Assembly: GCF_019913785.1 (NCBI RefSeq)
Contig: NZ_JAIOHK010000001.1
Span: forward strand, 21,816 to 85,815
Source of the DNA: Altibacter sp.
GTDB lineage: Bacteria; Bacteroidota; Bacteroidia; Flavobacteriales; Flavobacteriaceae
Direction: 5' to 3'
Length of the DNA: 64,000 bases
Of the stretch, positions 34,189-42,535 are shown piece by piece. Position 1 is the first letter of the stretch; each line of letters starts with the position of its first letter. Position numbers and translations under genes: made by a program. The notes below the pieces were generated by a model. The model was not told the DNA's origin. It ran no database searches and saw only the letters and a program-made list of their open reading frames with translations.

Positions 34189-35379
34189 CTAGGAAAGCAA
34201 TGCCTGAACTTTGTCGGCCGCTTCTTGAAACTCGATTGCACTGTACACATCGAGTCCGCTATTGTCAATTATTTCTTTGGCTATGTCGGCATTGGTCCCT
34301 TGTAAACGCACGATGATAGGCACATTAATGGTCCCCATATTCTTGTAGGCATCAACAATACCTTGTGCTACTCGATCACATCGAACGATCCCGCCAAAGA
34401 TGTTCACGAGTATGGCTTTTACATTCGGGTCTTTTAGAATTAGTTTAAAGGCGATCTCGACACGCTCCGCATCGGCTGTACCTCCAACATCTAAAAAATT
34501 AGCTGGTTCTCCGCCTGCTTGTTTAATAAGATCCATAGTGGCCATTGCCAAACCGGCTCCATTCACCATACAACCAACGTTCCCATCCAAATCCACATAG
34601 TTTAATCCAACTGCCTTGGCTTCCACCTCGACCGCATTTTCCTCTCGCAAGTCGCGCATGGCCTCATAGTCCTTATGGCGGAACAATGCATTGTCATCGA
34701 TGCTTACCTTTGCGTCAACTGCAATCACACGATCATCACTCGTCTTAAGCACCGGGTTGATCTCGAACAAGGAGGCATCCGATTTGATATAGGCTGTATA
34801 TAGGGCGGTAACGAACTTCGTCATCTGCTTAAATGCCTGTCCGCTCAATCCAAAGTTAAATGCAATTCTTCTGGCTTGAAATGGCAGTAATCCAACGGCC
34901 GGATCAATTTCTTCGGTAAAGATAAGATGCGGCGTTTCTTCAGCAACGGTCTCAATATCCATGCCTCCTTCCGTGGAGTACATAATCATATTTCTCCCAG
35001 TACCACGATTCAACAACACACTCATATAATATTCTTCCGGCTCATTTTCACCGGGATAGTACACATCTTCAGCAATCAAAACCTGATGTACTTTTTTTCC
35101 CTCTGCAGAGGTTTGTGGTGTGATCAAATTCATCCCTATGATCTCCCCGGAAAGCTGTTCTACCTCAGCAAGACTCTTTGCCAATTTTACACCGCCTCCT
35201 TTTCCACGGCCTCCGGCATGTACCTGTGCCTTGATCACATGCCAACCGGTACCGGTATCTTCTGTTAATTTCTTTGCGGCTGCAACGGCTTCAGCGGGAG
35301 TGGTAGCCACGATCCCTCTTTGTATTTCTACTCCAAAACTGTTTAAGATCTCTTTTCCTTGATATTCGTGTAGATTCAT
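34189..35379 (-). CDS. sucC: Succinate--CoA ligase, beta subunit
   Basis: This is a 396-aa subunit of the TCA-cycle enzyme that converts succinyl-CoA to succinate with formation of ATP or GTP. The ATP-grasp start 'MNLHEYQGKEILNSFGV', the phosphate loop region 'AQVHAGGRGKGGGVKLA', metal-binding 'FEINPVLKTSDDRVIAVDAKV' and the CoA-ligase part 'FLDVGGTADAERV' and 'AILVNIFGGIVRCDRVA' are all present. The length is typical. sucD is not next to it, so the subunit genes are split in this genome. Confidence 0.96.
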   Translation of the reverse strand: MNLHEYQGKEILNSFGVEIQRGIVATTPAEAVAAAKKLTEDTGTGWHVIKAQVHAGGRGKGGGVKLAKSLAEVEQLSGEIIGMNLITPQTSAEGKKVHQVLIAEDVYYPGENEPEEYYMSVLLNRGTGRNMIMYSTEGGMDIETVAEETPHLIFTEEIDPAVGLLPFQARRIAFNFGLSGQAFKQMTKFVTALYTAYIKSDASLFEINPVLKTSDDRVIAVDAKVSIDDNALFRHKDYEAMRDLREENAVEVEAKAVGLNYVDLDGNVGCMVNGAGLAMATMDLIKQAGGEPANFLDVGGTADAERVEIAFKLILKDPNVKAILVNIFGGIVRCDRVAQGIVDAYKNMGTINVPIIVRLQGTNADIAKEIIDNSGLDVYSAIEFQEAADKVQALLS

Positions 35380-35406
35380 AGTGCGCGTTTCTCAATTTAG
35401 AATGTG

Positions 35407-35414
35407 CAAAAATA
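35407..35414 (-). promoter_or_regulatory. Putative -7 element of sucC
   Basis: TATTTTTG on the minus strand, 27 bp before the sucC ATG. Confidence 0.45.
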
Positions 35415-35529
35415 ACAAATGTTATAGGATTGGACTAATCTTTTTTAGATAGCTTCTTCCTAAATAATTCATAGCTACCAATTAGTGATATTTTAAGGCT
35501 TGTATACTAATTAATCTATTCATACCCAC

Positions 35530-35537
35530 TATTTTTG
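35530..35537 (+). promoter_or_regulatory. Putative -7 element of lysA
   Basis: TATTTTTG, 26 bp before the lysA ATG at 35564. An out-of-frame ATG at 35560 lies just ahead of the true start. Confidence 0.45.
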
Positions 35538-35563
35538 CACCCTAATTTTTTAAACTTTTATGT

Positions 35564-36769
35564 ATGAACCAACAAGACCTTTTAGCTGTAGTCCGGGAAT
35601 ATGGAAGTCCTGTGTATGTGTATGATGCCTCCAAGATCGAAGCGCAATACAAACGCTTGCATGATGCATTTAAGAAGGTGAAACAGTTAAAGATTAACTA
35701 TGCTGTAAAGGCCCTGTCGAATATTTCGATTTTAAAATTATTGAGTTCATTGGGAAGCGGGATGGATACGGTTTCCATTCAGGAAGTACGTTTGGCCATG
35801 GAAGCAGGAGTAGCTCCAAATCAGATAATCTATACCCCAAACGGGGTATCCATGGAAGAGATCGAACGGGCAGCAAGCCTGGGCGTACAAATCAACATAG
35901 ACAACCTATCTATCCTGGAACAGTTTGGTGCTAAACACCCTGAAATACCTGTGTGCATTCGTATCAATCCACATGTGATGGCCGGTGGAAATACCAATAT
36001 TTCGGTTGGGCATATTGACAGCAAGTTTGGAATTTCTATACATCAAATGCCACATATAAAACGTATTGTAGAAAATACGAATATGACCATCAACGGTATC
36101 CACATGCACACGGGTAGTGATATTCTGGATATTGAGGTGTTTTTATATGCTTCGGAAATACTTTTTCAAGCAGCTACACATTTTGACAATTTAGAGTTTA
36201 TCGATTTTGGCAGTGGCTTTAAGGTGCCTTATAAAGCAGGTGATATTGAAACCAATATCGAAGAATTGGGCGAAAAATTGAGCAAACGTTTTAATGCCTT
36301 CTGTAAAGAATACGGAAAAGACCTGACGCTGGCTTTTGAACCCGGTAAATTTCTCGTAAGTGAAGCCGGTAAATTTTTGGTGAAGGTGAATGTAGTAAAA
36401 CAAACCACTTCTACCGTATTTGCACAAGTGGATAGTGGATTCAATCATTTAATTCGCCCGATGTTGTACGGATCGCAGCACGAAATTGAAAATGTTTCAA
36501 ATCCGAAAGGCCGTCAGCGCTTCTACAGCGTGGTAGGGTATATCTGTGAAACCGATACCTTTGCAAACAACCGCCGGATTGCCGAGATACGCGAAGGCGA
36601 CATCCTAGCTTTTAGCAATGCGGGAGCCTATTGCTTTACAATGTCGAGCAATTACAATTCGCGATATCGTCCGGCCGAAATACTTTGGTATAAGGAGAAG
36701 GCCCATTTGATCCGCAAGCGGGAAACCTTCGATGATATTATAAGAAATCAAATAGCAATCACGCTATAA
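35564..36769 (+). CDS. lysA: Diaminopimelate decarboxylase
   Basis: This 401-aa PLP enzyme converts meso-diaminopimelate to lysine. The fold-type III barrel carries the PLP lysine in 'INYAVKALSN' (Lys49), 'NPHVMAGGNTNISVGHIDSKFG', 'GIHMHTGSDI' and 'DFGSGFKVPY' for phosphate binding, 'FEPGKFLVSEAG', and the C-terminal substrate block 'VVGYICETDTFANNR' with 'AGAYCFTMSSNYNSR'. With dapD at 9.5 kb it marks the succinylase DAP pathway. The start was chosen by frame continuity over an overlapping ATG four bases upstream. Confidence 0.95.
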   Translation: MNQQDLLAVVREYGSPVYVYDASKIEAQYKRLHDAFKKVKQLKINYAVKALSNISILKLLSSLGSGMDTVSIQEVRLAMEAGVAPNQIIYTPNGVSMEEIERAASLGVQINIDNLSILEQFGAKHPEIPVCIRINPHVMAGGNTNISVGHIDSKFGISIHQMPHIKRIVENTNMTINGIHMHTGSDILDIEVFLYASEILFQAATHFDNLEFIDFGSGFKVPYKAGDIETNIEELGEKLSKRFNAFCKEYGKDLTLAFEPGKFLVSEAGKFLVKVNVVKQTTSTVFAQVDSGFNHLIRPMLYGSQHEIENVSNPKGRQRFYSVVGYICETDTFANNRRIAEIREGDILAFSNAGAYCFTMSSNYNSRYRPAEILWYKEKAHLIRKRETFDDIIRNQIAITL

Positions 36770-36774
36770 TAAAA

Positions 36775-36806
36775 GGCACCTCCAATATAGGGGGTGTTTC
36801 TTTTTT
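36775..36806 (+). terminator. Terminator after lysA
   Basis: CACCTCC and GGGGGTG arms (7 bp, one G-T pair) around AATATA, followed by TTTCTTTTTT. Confidence 0.8.
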
Positions 36807-36819
36807 AGTACATTTAGAA

Positions 36820-37968
36820 ATGAAAAAATTACTGTTTCTATTTTTTATATTGCTTTTGGCCTGTAGCGAAAATGGTACCGATCCTTTGGCTGTGGCCCTT
36901 AAAAGTGATCATCCGGCTATTAGTGGGATTATGCAGAATTTGGACTCCCATGAAGTGCAAATACTCTATACTCGAATTGACACCACCGCTAATGGAGCAC
37001 CGCTTCTTACCGAATTTTCGTTTCAACTGGACGCTACCCATTATTTTTATCCGGCAAGCACCGTTAAATTTCCGGTAGCCGTCTTGGCATTAGAAAAGAT
37101 AGATGCCCTGCACACTATTTCACGGAACACCCCATATACCATGGAAGGAGATTCGGTAGTGCATACCATCGAAGATGAAGTACGGCAACTATTTGCTGTG
37201 AGTGATAACGACGCATACAATAGGCTGTACGAGTTTTTAGGCCGTGATTATATCAATGCGCAGTTGCAACGCAAGAGGCTTCAGCCGGTACGGATCTCAC
37301 ATCGTCTCGCCACCGAAAATGCTTCAGATAAAGAACGGACTCCGCTGCTATTTCGGTTAAACGAATCAGATACTATTTTTCAATCCTTGCCAAATCTGAG
37401 TACAGCATCCGATTCAGAAATACAGAAACTCAAGCTGAAAAAAACAGTAAAAGGCAAAGGTTTTATGCGAAATGATACCTTGATAGCTCAACCCATGGAT
37501 TTTTCAGAAAAAAATTACCTCCCTCTTCGTACCCAACATGAACTTTTAAAAAGATTGTTCTTCGCCGAATTGTTTCCTGAAGACCAACAATTTCAGTTGG
37601 CTAAAGAAACCCAAGAATTTCTTTTTAACACCATGCATACGGTACCTAGAAATTCTGGTTATGACGAATCTGAATTCTATGACAGCTATGGCAAATTTTT
37701 TATCTATGGCGATTCCAAAGAACGGATGCCGGAAAATTTAAAAATATACAACAAAGTAGGGTACGCCTTTGGTACTTTAACCGATACCGCATATATAGTC
37801 GACGAAATTAACGACATACATTTTCTGTTATCCGCCACCATTTTGGTAAATAATAATGAGATCTTCAACGATGATCACTATGAGTATGAATCTGTGGGCA
37901 TCCCCTTTTTAGCACAATTGGGAAGGGAATTATATCGGTATGAATTCGCTCGAAAGAAAGCCAAATAA
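36820..37968 (+). CDS. Serine hydrolase lipoprotein with class A beta-lactamase-like fold
   Basis: This is a 382-aa lipoprotein with lipobox 'ILLLACSE' (Cys15). The DD-peptidase/beta-lactamase triad is visible: 'PASTVKFP' (Ser80, Lys83), 'VSDNDAYN' (SDN, 128-130) and a late 'YNKVGYAFGT' in the KTG position. It is longer than class A enzymes (about 265 residues) because of an N-terminal extension and a middle insertion near 200-240. No Glu of the omega loop can be placed with confidence, so antibiotic hydrolysis should not be assumed; a cell-wall peptidase or esterase is as likely. Confidence 0.78.
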   Translation: MKKLLFLFFILLLACSENGTDPLAVALKSDHPAISGIMQNLDSHEVQILYTRIDTTANGAPLLTEFSFQLDATHYFYPASTVKFPVAVLALEKIDALHTISRNTPYTMEGDSVVHTIEDEVRQLFAVSDNDAYNRLYEFLGRDYINAQLQRKRLQPVRISHRLATENASDKERTPLLFRLNESDTIFQSLPNLSTASDSEIQKLKLKKTVKGKGFMRNDTLIAQPMDFSEKNYLPLRTQHELLKRLFFAELFPEDQQFQLAKETQEFLFNTMHTVPRNSGYDESEFYDSYGKFFIYGDSKERMPENLKIYNKVGYAFGTLTDTAYIVDEINDIHFLLSATILVNNNEIFNDDHYEYESVGIPFLAQLGRELYRYEFARKKAK

Positions 37969-38010
37969 GTTGTATATTTAAACCTCTAACCGACTCATAT
38001 ACCGTTTGTT

Positions 38011-38505
38011 ATGAAAAACTTCGATTGGACTAAATTTACACGAAAAATCGCGATTGAAGCCAATATTCAAACGCTTTACGACGCCTGGGCGATTCCATCC
38101 GAATTGGAGAGATGGTTTTTAAGTGATGCCTCTTTTTTGAATGCGGAAGGGAAAATAAAACCCAAAGAGCAACGTATTAAAGCGGGTGATAGTTATCGCT
38201 GGCAATGGTATTTGTGGGATGCGACCGAAACCGGAAATATTACCAAATCCAACGGCAAGGATCACCTTCAGTTTTCATTCGCGAATACCTGCTTGGTCGA
38301 TGTGCATTTTGAATTATATGAAAAAGGCACCATTGTTTCGCTCACTCAATCGCAAATTCCAACAGATGACGAATCAAAACAAAACATTCGCCTGGGGTGT
38401 GACCAAGGTTGGTCGTTTTATCTGGTGAATTTGAAATCGGTGTATCAGGGCGGATTCGATCTGCGCAACAAAGATCCCAAACTAAAGCCAATGCTAAATA
38501 ATTAA
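38011..38505 (+). CDS. SRPBCC/AHSA1-like (START-fold) protein
   Basis: This is a 164-aa cytosolic protein. The opening 'FTRKIAIEANIQTLYDAWAIPSELERWFL' is typical of the SRPBCC/AHSA1 hydrophobic-pocket family, followed by the curved-sheet strands ('YRWQWYLWDATETGNI', 'LVDVHFELYEKGTIVSLTQ') and a long C-terminal helix beginning 'GWSFYLVNLKSVYQGG'. Such proteins bind lipids or hydrophobic ligands. It is followed 10 bp later by an exported protein on the same strand. Confidence 0.75.
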   Translation: MKNFDWTKFTRKIAIEANIQTLYDAWAIPSELERWFLSDASFLNAEGKIKPKEQRIKAGDSYRWQWYLWDATETGNITKSNGKDHLQFSFANTCLVDVHFELYEKGTIVSLTQSQIPTDDESKQNIRLGCDQGWSFYLVNLKSVYQGGFDLRNKDPKLKPMLNN

Positions 38506-38515
38506 ACACCTTCCT

Positions 38516-39037
38516 ATGAAGCCATATTTCCTTGCCTTATTATTGCTAGTATCCTTCTCTATCCAAAGTCAGGAAACCGGGATTGCCAAATGGTTTTCTG
38601 AAGATCTCAAAGCAAATATTGGCAGGTGGGAAGCAGACAATTCGCCCTATGTCTCGGAAGAAGAACCCTATGAGACCTATGTGATGGAATGGTCCTGGGG
38701 CATTGGAAAGACCAGTATTATTGGAAGGTTGTTCGGGGTGAAGGATGGTCAGGAAACCGGCGATTTTTGGGAATACCGTCAATATTGGGACAATGTAAAA
38801 CAGGCAGGTATGCTGTTACAATTTGGACAAGGCGGCGTCATCGGTATTGGGAAAATACAACCTATGAAGAATGGCAGTATGGAGGCTATTCAGACCTTTT
38901 CCATGCCCAATGGAACCACCTGGATCACTAAACACGACCTTAGCTTAGATGAAAGTTCGCTACAGACTACTTCGTACGACAAGGATACCGAAGGAAACTG
39001 GATAGAAAAAAGAACCTATACCTGGGTTAAGCAATAG
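38516..39037 (+). CDS. Exported beta-rich protein of unknown function
   Basis: This is a 173-aa protein with signal peptide 'YFLALLLLVSFSIQSQ' and a mature part of about 155 residues rich in Trp/Gly and beta strands ('YVMEWSWGIGKTSIIGRLF', 'FGQGGVIGIGKIQPMKNGSM', 'TTSYDKDTEGNWIEKRTYTW'). No lipobox or T9SS domain is visible. The pattern suggests a small barrel that could bind a lipid or polysaccharide; no family was recognised. It is probably co-transcribed with the SRPBCC gene. Confidence 0.62.
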   Translation: MKPYFLALLLLVSFSIQSQETGIAKWFSEDLKANIGRWEADNSPYVSEEEPYETYVMEWSWGIGKTSIIGRLFGVKDGQETGDFWEYRQYWDNVKQAGMLLQFGQGGVIGIGKIQPMKNGSMEAIQTFSMPNGTTWITKHDLSLDESSLQTTSYDKDTEGNWIEKRTYTWVKQ

Positions 39038-39104
39038 AAAACAGCCACATTAAGAATTTTCAAAACAATTTGTTAACGAAAGATCAACCGATTGAAAATT
39101 CGAT

Positions 39105-39112
39105 TACATTTG
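39105..39112 (+). promoter_or_regulatory. Putative -7 element of the RimK/GCS2 cluster
   Basis: TACATTTG matches TAnnTTTG and ends 21 bp before the ATG at 39134. The -33 region is not clear. Confidence 0.4.
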
Positions 39113-39133
39113 GCTCGTTTTTTATAAACATTG

Positions 39134-40585
39134 ATGAACAAATTTATTGTCGTTGACAATCCTAAAAACTGGGCATTCTTAGATGAGAATACCTTAGTAA
39201 TCTCTTCGCAGGAATACCTTACCAATCCACATTATTCCAATCTGAAGAAGGCAAGAATCTTTAATCTTTGCCGTAATTATTCATACCAATCCAAGGGATA
39301 TTATGTCTCATTATTAGCCGAAGCACGTGGCCACTTACCCATTCCAACGGTTAAGAACCTAGTCGATTTGAAGGCGCCAAAACTGGTTCGGATTGTTTCT
39401 GAAGAATTTGACGATCTTATTCAGCAGAGTTTAAAGGGAATCAAGTCGCGAGAGTTTGTTTTGAGTGTTTACTTTGGGCAAAACGTAGCCGCCAAGTACA
39501 AAGAGCTCAGCGCTACCTTTCACAAGCACTTCCAAATTCCCTTTCTACATATTAAATTCAGTTATAGCAAGCGATGGAAAATTCAGAGTATTCGCGCCAT
39601 TTCTATTCTTGAAATTCCCGAAGACCATATAGAAAGTGCCAAGCAATTTGCCCTTCAGTATTTTTCAAAAAAACGCTATGACACCCCCAAACTTTCCAAG
39701 GCAATCTACGACCTCGCCATCTTGGTACAGCCCAACGACCCTGCGCCCCCAAGCAATAACAAGGCTATCAAAAAGTTTATTGAGATAGCCGAAAAACACA
39801 ATTTCTATGTGGAAGTAATCGGTCCGAAGGATTTATCACGACTTTCAGCCTTTGACGCATTGCTCATTAGGCAGAGTACCGAAGTGCATAACGAAGCCTA
39901 TACCTTTTCCCGAAAAGCACAACAGGAAAATATTGCCATTGTAGATTATCCCGATGCTATTCTAAAATGTTGCAACAAGGTATTTATGGCGGAAGCCCTT
40001 GAAAATGCCGGTATTCCAGCCCCTAAGACCATCATTGTTCATCAGGATAATATTATGGAAGCCTTGGCCGAAGTAAAACTGCCCTGTGTTTTAAAAGCCC
40101 CCGATTCTACCTTTTCCTTTGGTGTGAAAAAAGCCAAGACCGAGGAAGAATATCTCGCTCTGGTAAAACAAATGCTTCAGGAATCCGATTTGATCATAGC
40201 ACAGGAATTCTGCCCCTCCGACTATGATTGGCGTATCGGCATTTTAGACGGACAGCCTTTATACGCTTGTCGGTACTATATGGCAAAGGGACATTGGCAA
40301 ATCTATAATTGGAGTGCCGAAAAAAAAGACGATCAGGATGGCAATGCAGATACTATGGCTATTGAAGAGGTACCAAAAATCATTATAGATACCGCCTTAG
40401 ATACCGCAAAGATTATGGGTCAAGGTCTCTTCGGAATTGATATTAAGGAAGTGAACGGAAAACCGTTGGTGATCGAGATAAACGACAACCCAAATATCGA
40501 TGCCGGCGTAGAAGATCGGTACTATGGTGATGTAGTCTATGCCCGAATCATCGAAGCCTTACTCAAACGACTAGAAGATAAATAA
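39134..40585 (+). CDS. RimK-family ATP-grasp ligase with RimK-like N-terminal domain
   Basis: The ATG at 39134 is preferred over an adjacent TTG, giving 483 aa. Residues 1 to about 200 form the RimK-like ATP-grasp N-terminal domain ('FIVVDNPKNWAFLDENTLVI', 'NLCRNYSYQSKGYYVSLLAEA'). The ATP-grasp domain follows, with 'NKVFMAEALENAGIPAPKT', 'PCVLKAPDSTFSFGVKKAK', 'IAQEFCPSDYDWRIGILDG' and metal-binding 'IDIKEVNGKPLVIEINDNPN'. RimK relatives join an amine to a carboxylate, often adding glutamate. The next gene starts one base after the stop. The substrate is unknown. Confidence 0.85.
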   Translation: MNKFIVVDNPKNWAFLDENTLVISSQEYLTNPHYSNLKKARIFNLCRNYSYQSKGYYVSLLAEARGHLPIPTVKNLVDLKAPKLVRIVSEEFDDLIQQSLKGIKSREFVLSVYFGQNVAAKYKELSATFHKHFQIPFLHIKFSYSKRWKIQSIRAISILEIPEDHIESAKQFALQYFSKKRYDTPKLSKAIYDLAILVQPNDPAPPSNNKAIKKFIEIAEKHNFYVEVIGPKDLSRLSAFDALLIRQSTEVHNEAYTFSRKAQQENIAIVDYPDAILKCCNKVFMAEALENAGIPAPKTIIVHQDNIMEALAEVKLPCVLKAPDSTFSFGVKKAKTEEEYLALVKQMLQESDLIIAQEFCPSDYDWRIGILDGQPLYACRYYMAKGHWQIYNWSAEKKDDQDGNADTMAIEEVPKIIIDTALDTAKIMGQGLFGIDIKEVNGKPLVIEINDNPNIDAGVEDRYYGDVVYARIIEALLKRLEDK

Positions 40586-40586
40586 G

Positions 40587-41807
40587 ATGGCCTATCAGCT
40601 TTTTGAAGTCTTTGGAATTGAATTGGAATACATGGTCGTTGATGCGGCCAACCTCAAAGTAAGCCCTATTGTAGATAAATTACTTACGGCGAAAAACGGA
40701 TCGTTAACATCCGATGTTGACAACGGAGCCATTGAGTGGAGTAATGAGCTAGTGGCCCATGTGGTCGAACTCAAGACCAATGGTCCCGCTGCCGATCTTG
40801 ACAGCTTGGCGGAAGCCTTTCACGAAAATATTCTTGAAATGAATGCCTTGCTGGAAACATTTGGCGCCACCTTACTCCCTACGGCATCCCATCCCTTGAT
40901 GGATCCCACTACCGAGATGCAATTGTGGAAGCATAGTTACAGCAAAATCTATGCACTGTACAACCGTATTTTCGACTGTAAGGGGCATGGTTGGTCCAAT
41001 GTGCAAAGTATGCATATTAATTTGCCCTTCGGAAATGATTCCGAATTTGAAAAATTACATGCCGCCATACGCGTATTGCTACCCATCATTCCGGGATTAA
41101 GTGCCAGTTCACCTATTTTTGAAGGAAAGAATACCGGCTTTAAAGACGCCAGAATGGAAGTCTATAAAACGAATCAAAAAGAAATTCCGGTGATGGCCGG
41201 CAAGGTAATTCCGGAGCAAGTCTTTTCAAAATCCGACTATTACAAAACCATATTCGAACCCATAAATAGCGCCATTGCACCGCACGATACCGAAAACATC
41301 CTGGATCATCATTTCTTAAATTCTCGCGGGGCCATCGCTCGATTTGACAGAAACGCCATTGAGATACGCGTGATCGACATTCAGGAATGTCCCAAGGCTG
41401 ATATTGCCATAGCCGTATTGGTTATTGAGGTGTTGAAATATTTCGTGGCAGAAAAATCGGTATCGCTTGCCAAACAGAAATCTTGGCACGAAGATGACCT
41501 TTTCGACCTATTGAATGCGGTAATCAAGACAGGAGAAGAAACCGTGATTTACAACCAGAAATACCTCAGCTTATTTGGGATAGACACAACATCAAGTGTA
41601 CAACAGATCTGGGAGACATTATACGCCCGGGTGAAAGATGGCATTTCAGAAGATTATCAGGATGCACTTGCCATTATACTGAAGGAAGGCACCCTCTCCA
41701 CACGAATTCTAAAAGCCTTAGATGGGGATTATTCTCAAAGCGCGATACAAAACGTCTACCGGCGACTGGGGCATTGCCTATCAACAAATACACTTTTTAA
41801 GCCGTGA
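40587..41807 (+). CDS. GCS2-type carboxylate-amine ligase (glutamate-cysteine ligase family)
   Basis: This is a 406-aa cytosolic protein. The GCS2/YbdK-type pattern is 'FGIELEYMVVD' (first metal Glu) near residue 8-18, 'DNGAIEWSNELVAHVVELKT', 'HPLMDP', 'NVQSMHINLPFGNDSEF', 'RGAIARFDRNAIEIRVIDIQECP'. Family members couple the gamma-carboxylate of glutamate, or another carboxylate, to an amine with ATP. A role in glutathione is unlikely in an organism that appears to make bacillithiol. It is packed between a RimK-like ligase (1-bp gap) and an N-formylglutamate-amidohydrolase-like gene (4-bp overlap). Confidence 0.82.
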   Translation: MAYQLFEVFGIELEYMVVDAANLKVSPIVDKLLTAKNGSLTSDVDNGAIEWSNELVAHVVELKTNGPAADLDSLAEAFHENILEMNALLETFGATLLPTASHPLMDPTTEMQLWKHSYSKIYALYNRIFDCKGHGWSNVQSMHINLPFGNDSEFEKLHAAIRVLLPIIPGLSASSPIFEGKNTGFKDARMEVYKTNQKEIPVMAGKVIPEQVFSKSDYYKTIFEPINSAIAPHDTENILDHHFLNSRGAIARFDRNAIEIRVIDIQECPKADIAIAVLVIEVLKYFVAEKSVSLAKQKSWHEDDLFDLLNAVIKTGEETVIYNQKYLSLFGIDTTSSVQQIWETLYARVKDGISEDYQDALAIILKEGTLSTRILKALDGDYSQSAIQNVYRRLGHCLSTNTLFKP

Positions 41808-42487
41808 AGCTAATTCTTTCCTGCGAACATGGGGGTAAGGAGATACCTTCGGCCTACACACATCTATTTTCAGAGGCAAAGGGAGTACTTGCCACACATC
41901 GAGGCTATGATCCCGGCACCCTAACTTTATTTGAATATCTAAAAGAGCTGGCTGATTTTTCTAAATCCAATTCAGTGAGCCGACTTCTTATTGAATGCAA
42001 CCGTTCCTTGCATCATCCGCGATTGTTTTCGGAATTTACAAAGGCCTGTTCAAAAGACATAAAAGATCAATTGATAGCAACCTATTACCTGCCCTACAGA
42101 CAATCTGTGGAACAGGCTATTGCGAAGGAAATTCAGAAGGGGCATACCGTGTTACACCTGTCGCTACATTCCTTCACACCTCAATTAGCGCATACACTGC
42201 GGAATTGTGACATTGGACTTCTATACGATCCCAAACGCGCGGAAGAGCGTATCTTTTGCCGGCGTTTTAAAAAGGAATTACTAGCCGAGAACGACCGACT
42301 AAAAATTCGATTTAACTATCCTTATTTGGGCAGTGCTGACGGATTTACAAGCTTTCTTCGGAAAAAATTCCCCACGCAATATCTGGGAATTGAACTGGAA
42401 ATAAACCAGCGTCATGTGGTTCAAAATAAATTCCCGCAGACACTCAAAACACAAATAAAGAACAGCTTAAAACAGCTAATCTATTGA
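41804..42487 (+). CDS. N-formylglutamate amidohydrolase-like protein
   Basis: This is a 227-aa protein with a GTG start that overlaps the GCS2 stop (GTGA), so the two are translationally coupled. The FGase/HutG signature is seen as 'LILSCEHGGKEIPSAY', 'LATHRGYDPGT', 'LLIECNRSLHHPRL' and 'VLHLSLHSFTPQ', with His/Glu/Arg residues that fit a zinc carboxypeptidase-like active site. Classical members remove formyl from formylglutamate in histidine use, but no hut genes are nearby. Here it more probably trims an N-acyl or amide group from the product of the two ligases. Confidence 0.8.
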   Translation: MKLILSCEHGGKEIPSAYTHLFSEAKGVLATHRGYDPGTLTLFEYLKELADFSKSNSVSRLLIECNRSLHHPRLFSEFTKACSKDIKDQLIATYYLPYRQSVEQAIAKEIQKGHTVLHLSLHSFTPQLAHTLRNCDIGLLYDPKRAEERIFCRRFKKELLAENDRLKIRFNYPYLGSADGFTSFLRKKFPTQYLGIELEINQRHVVQNKFPQTLKTQIKNSLKQLIY

Positions 42488-42535
42488 TAAATGTTAACTT
42501 TACCATTCTAGAAACAAATTTGCATAGCTATCGCC

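Noticed and set aside
36820..37968. Antibiotic-resistance beta-lactamase
   Set aside because: The fold motifs are present, but the length, insertions and missing omega-loop Glu do not support a resistance call.
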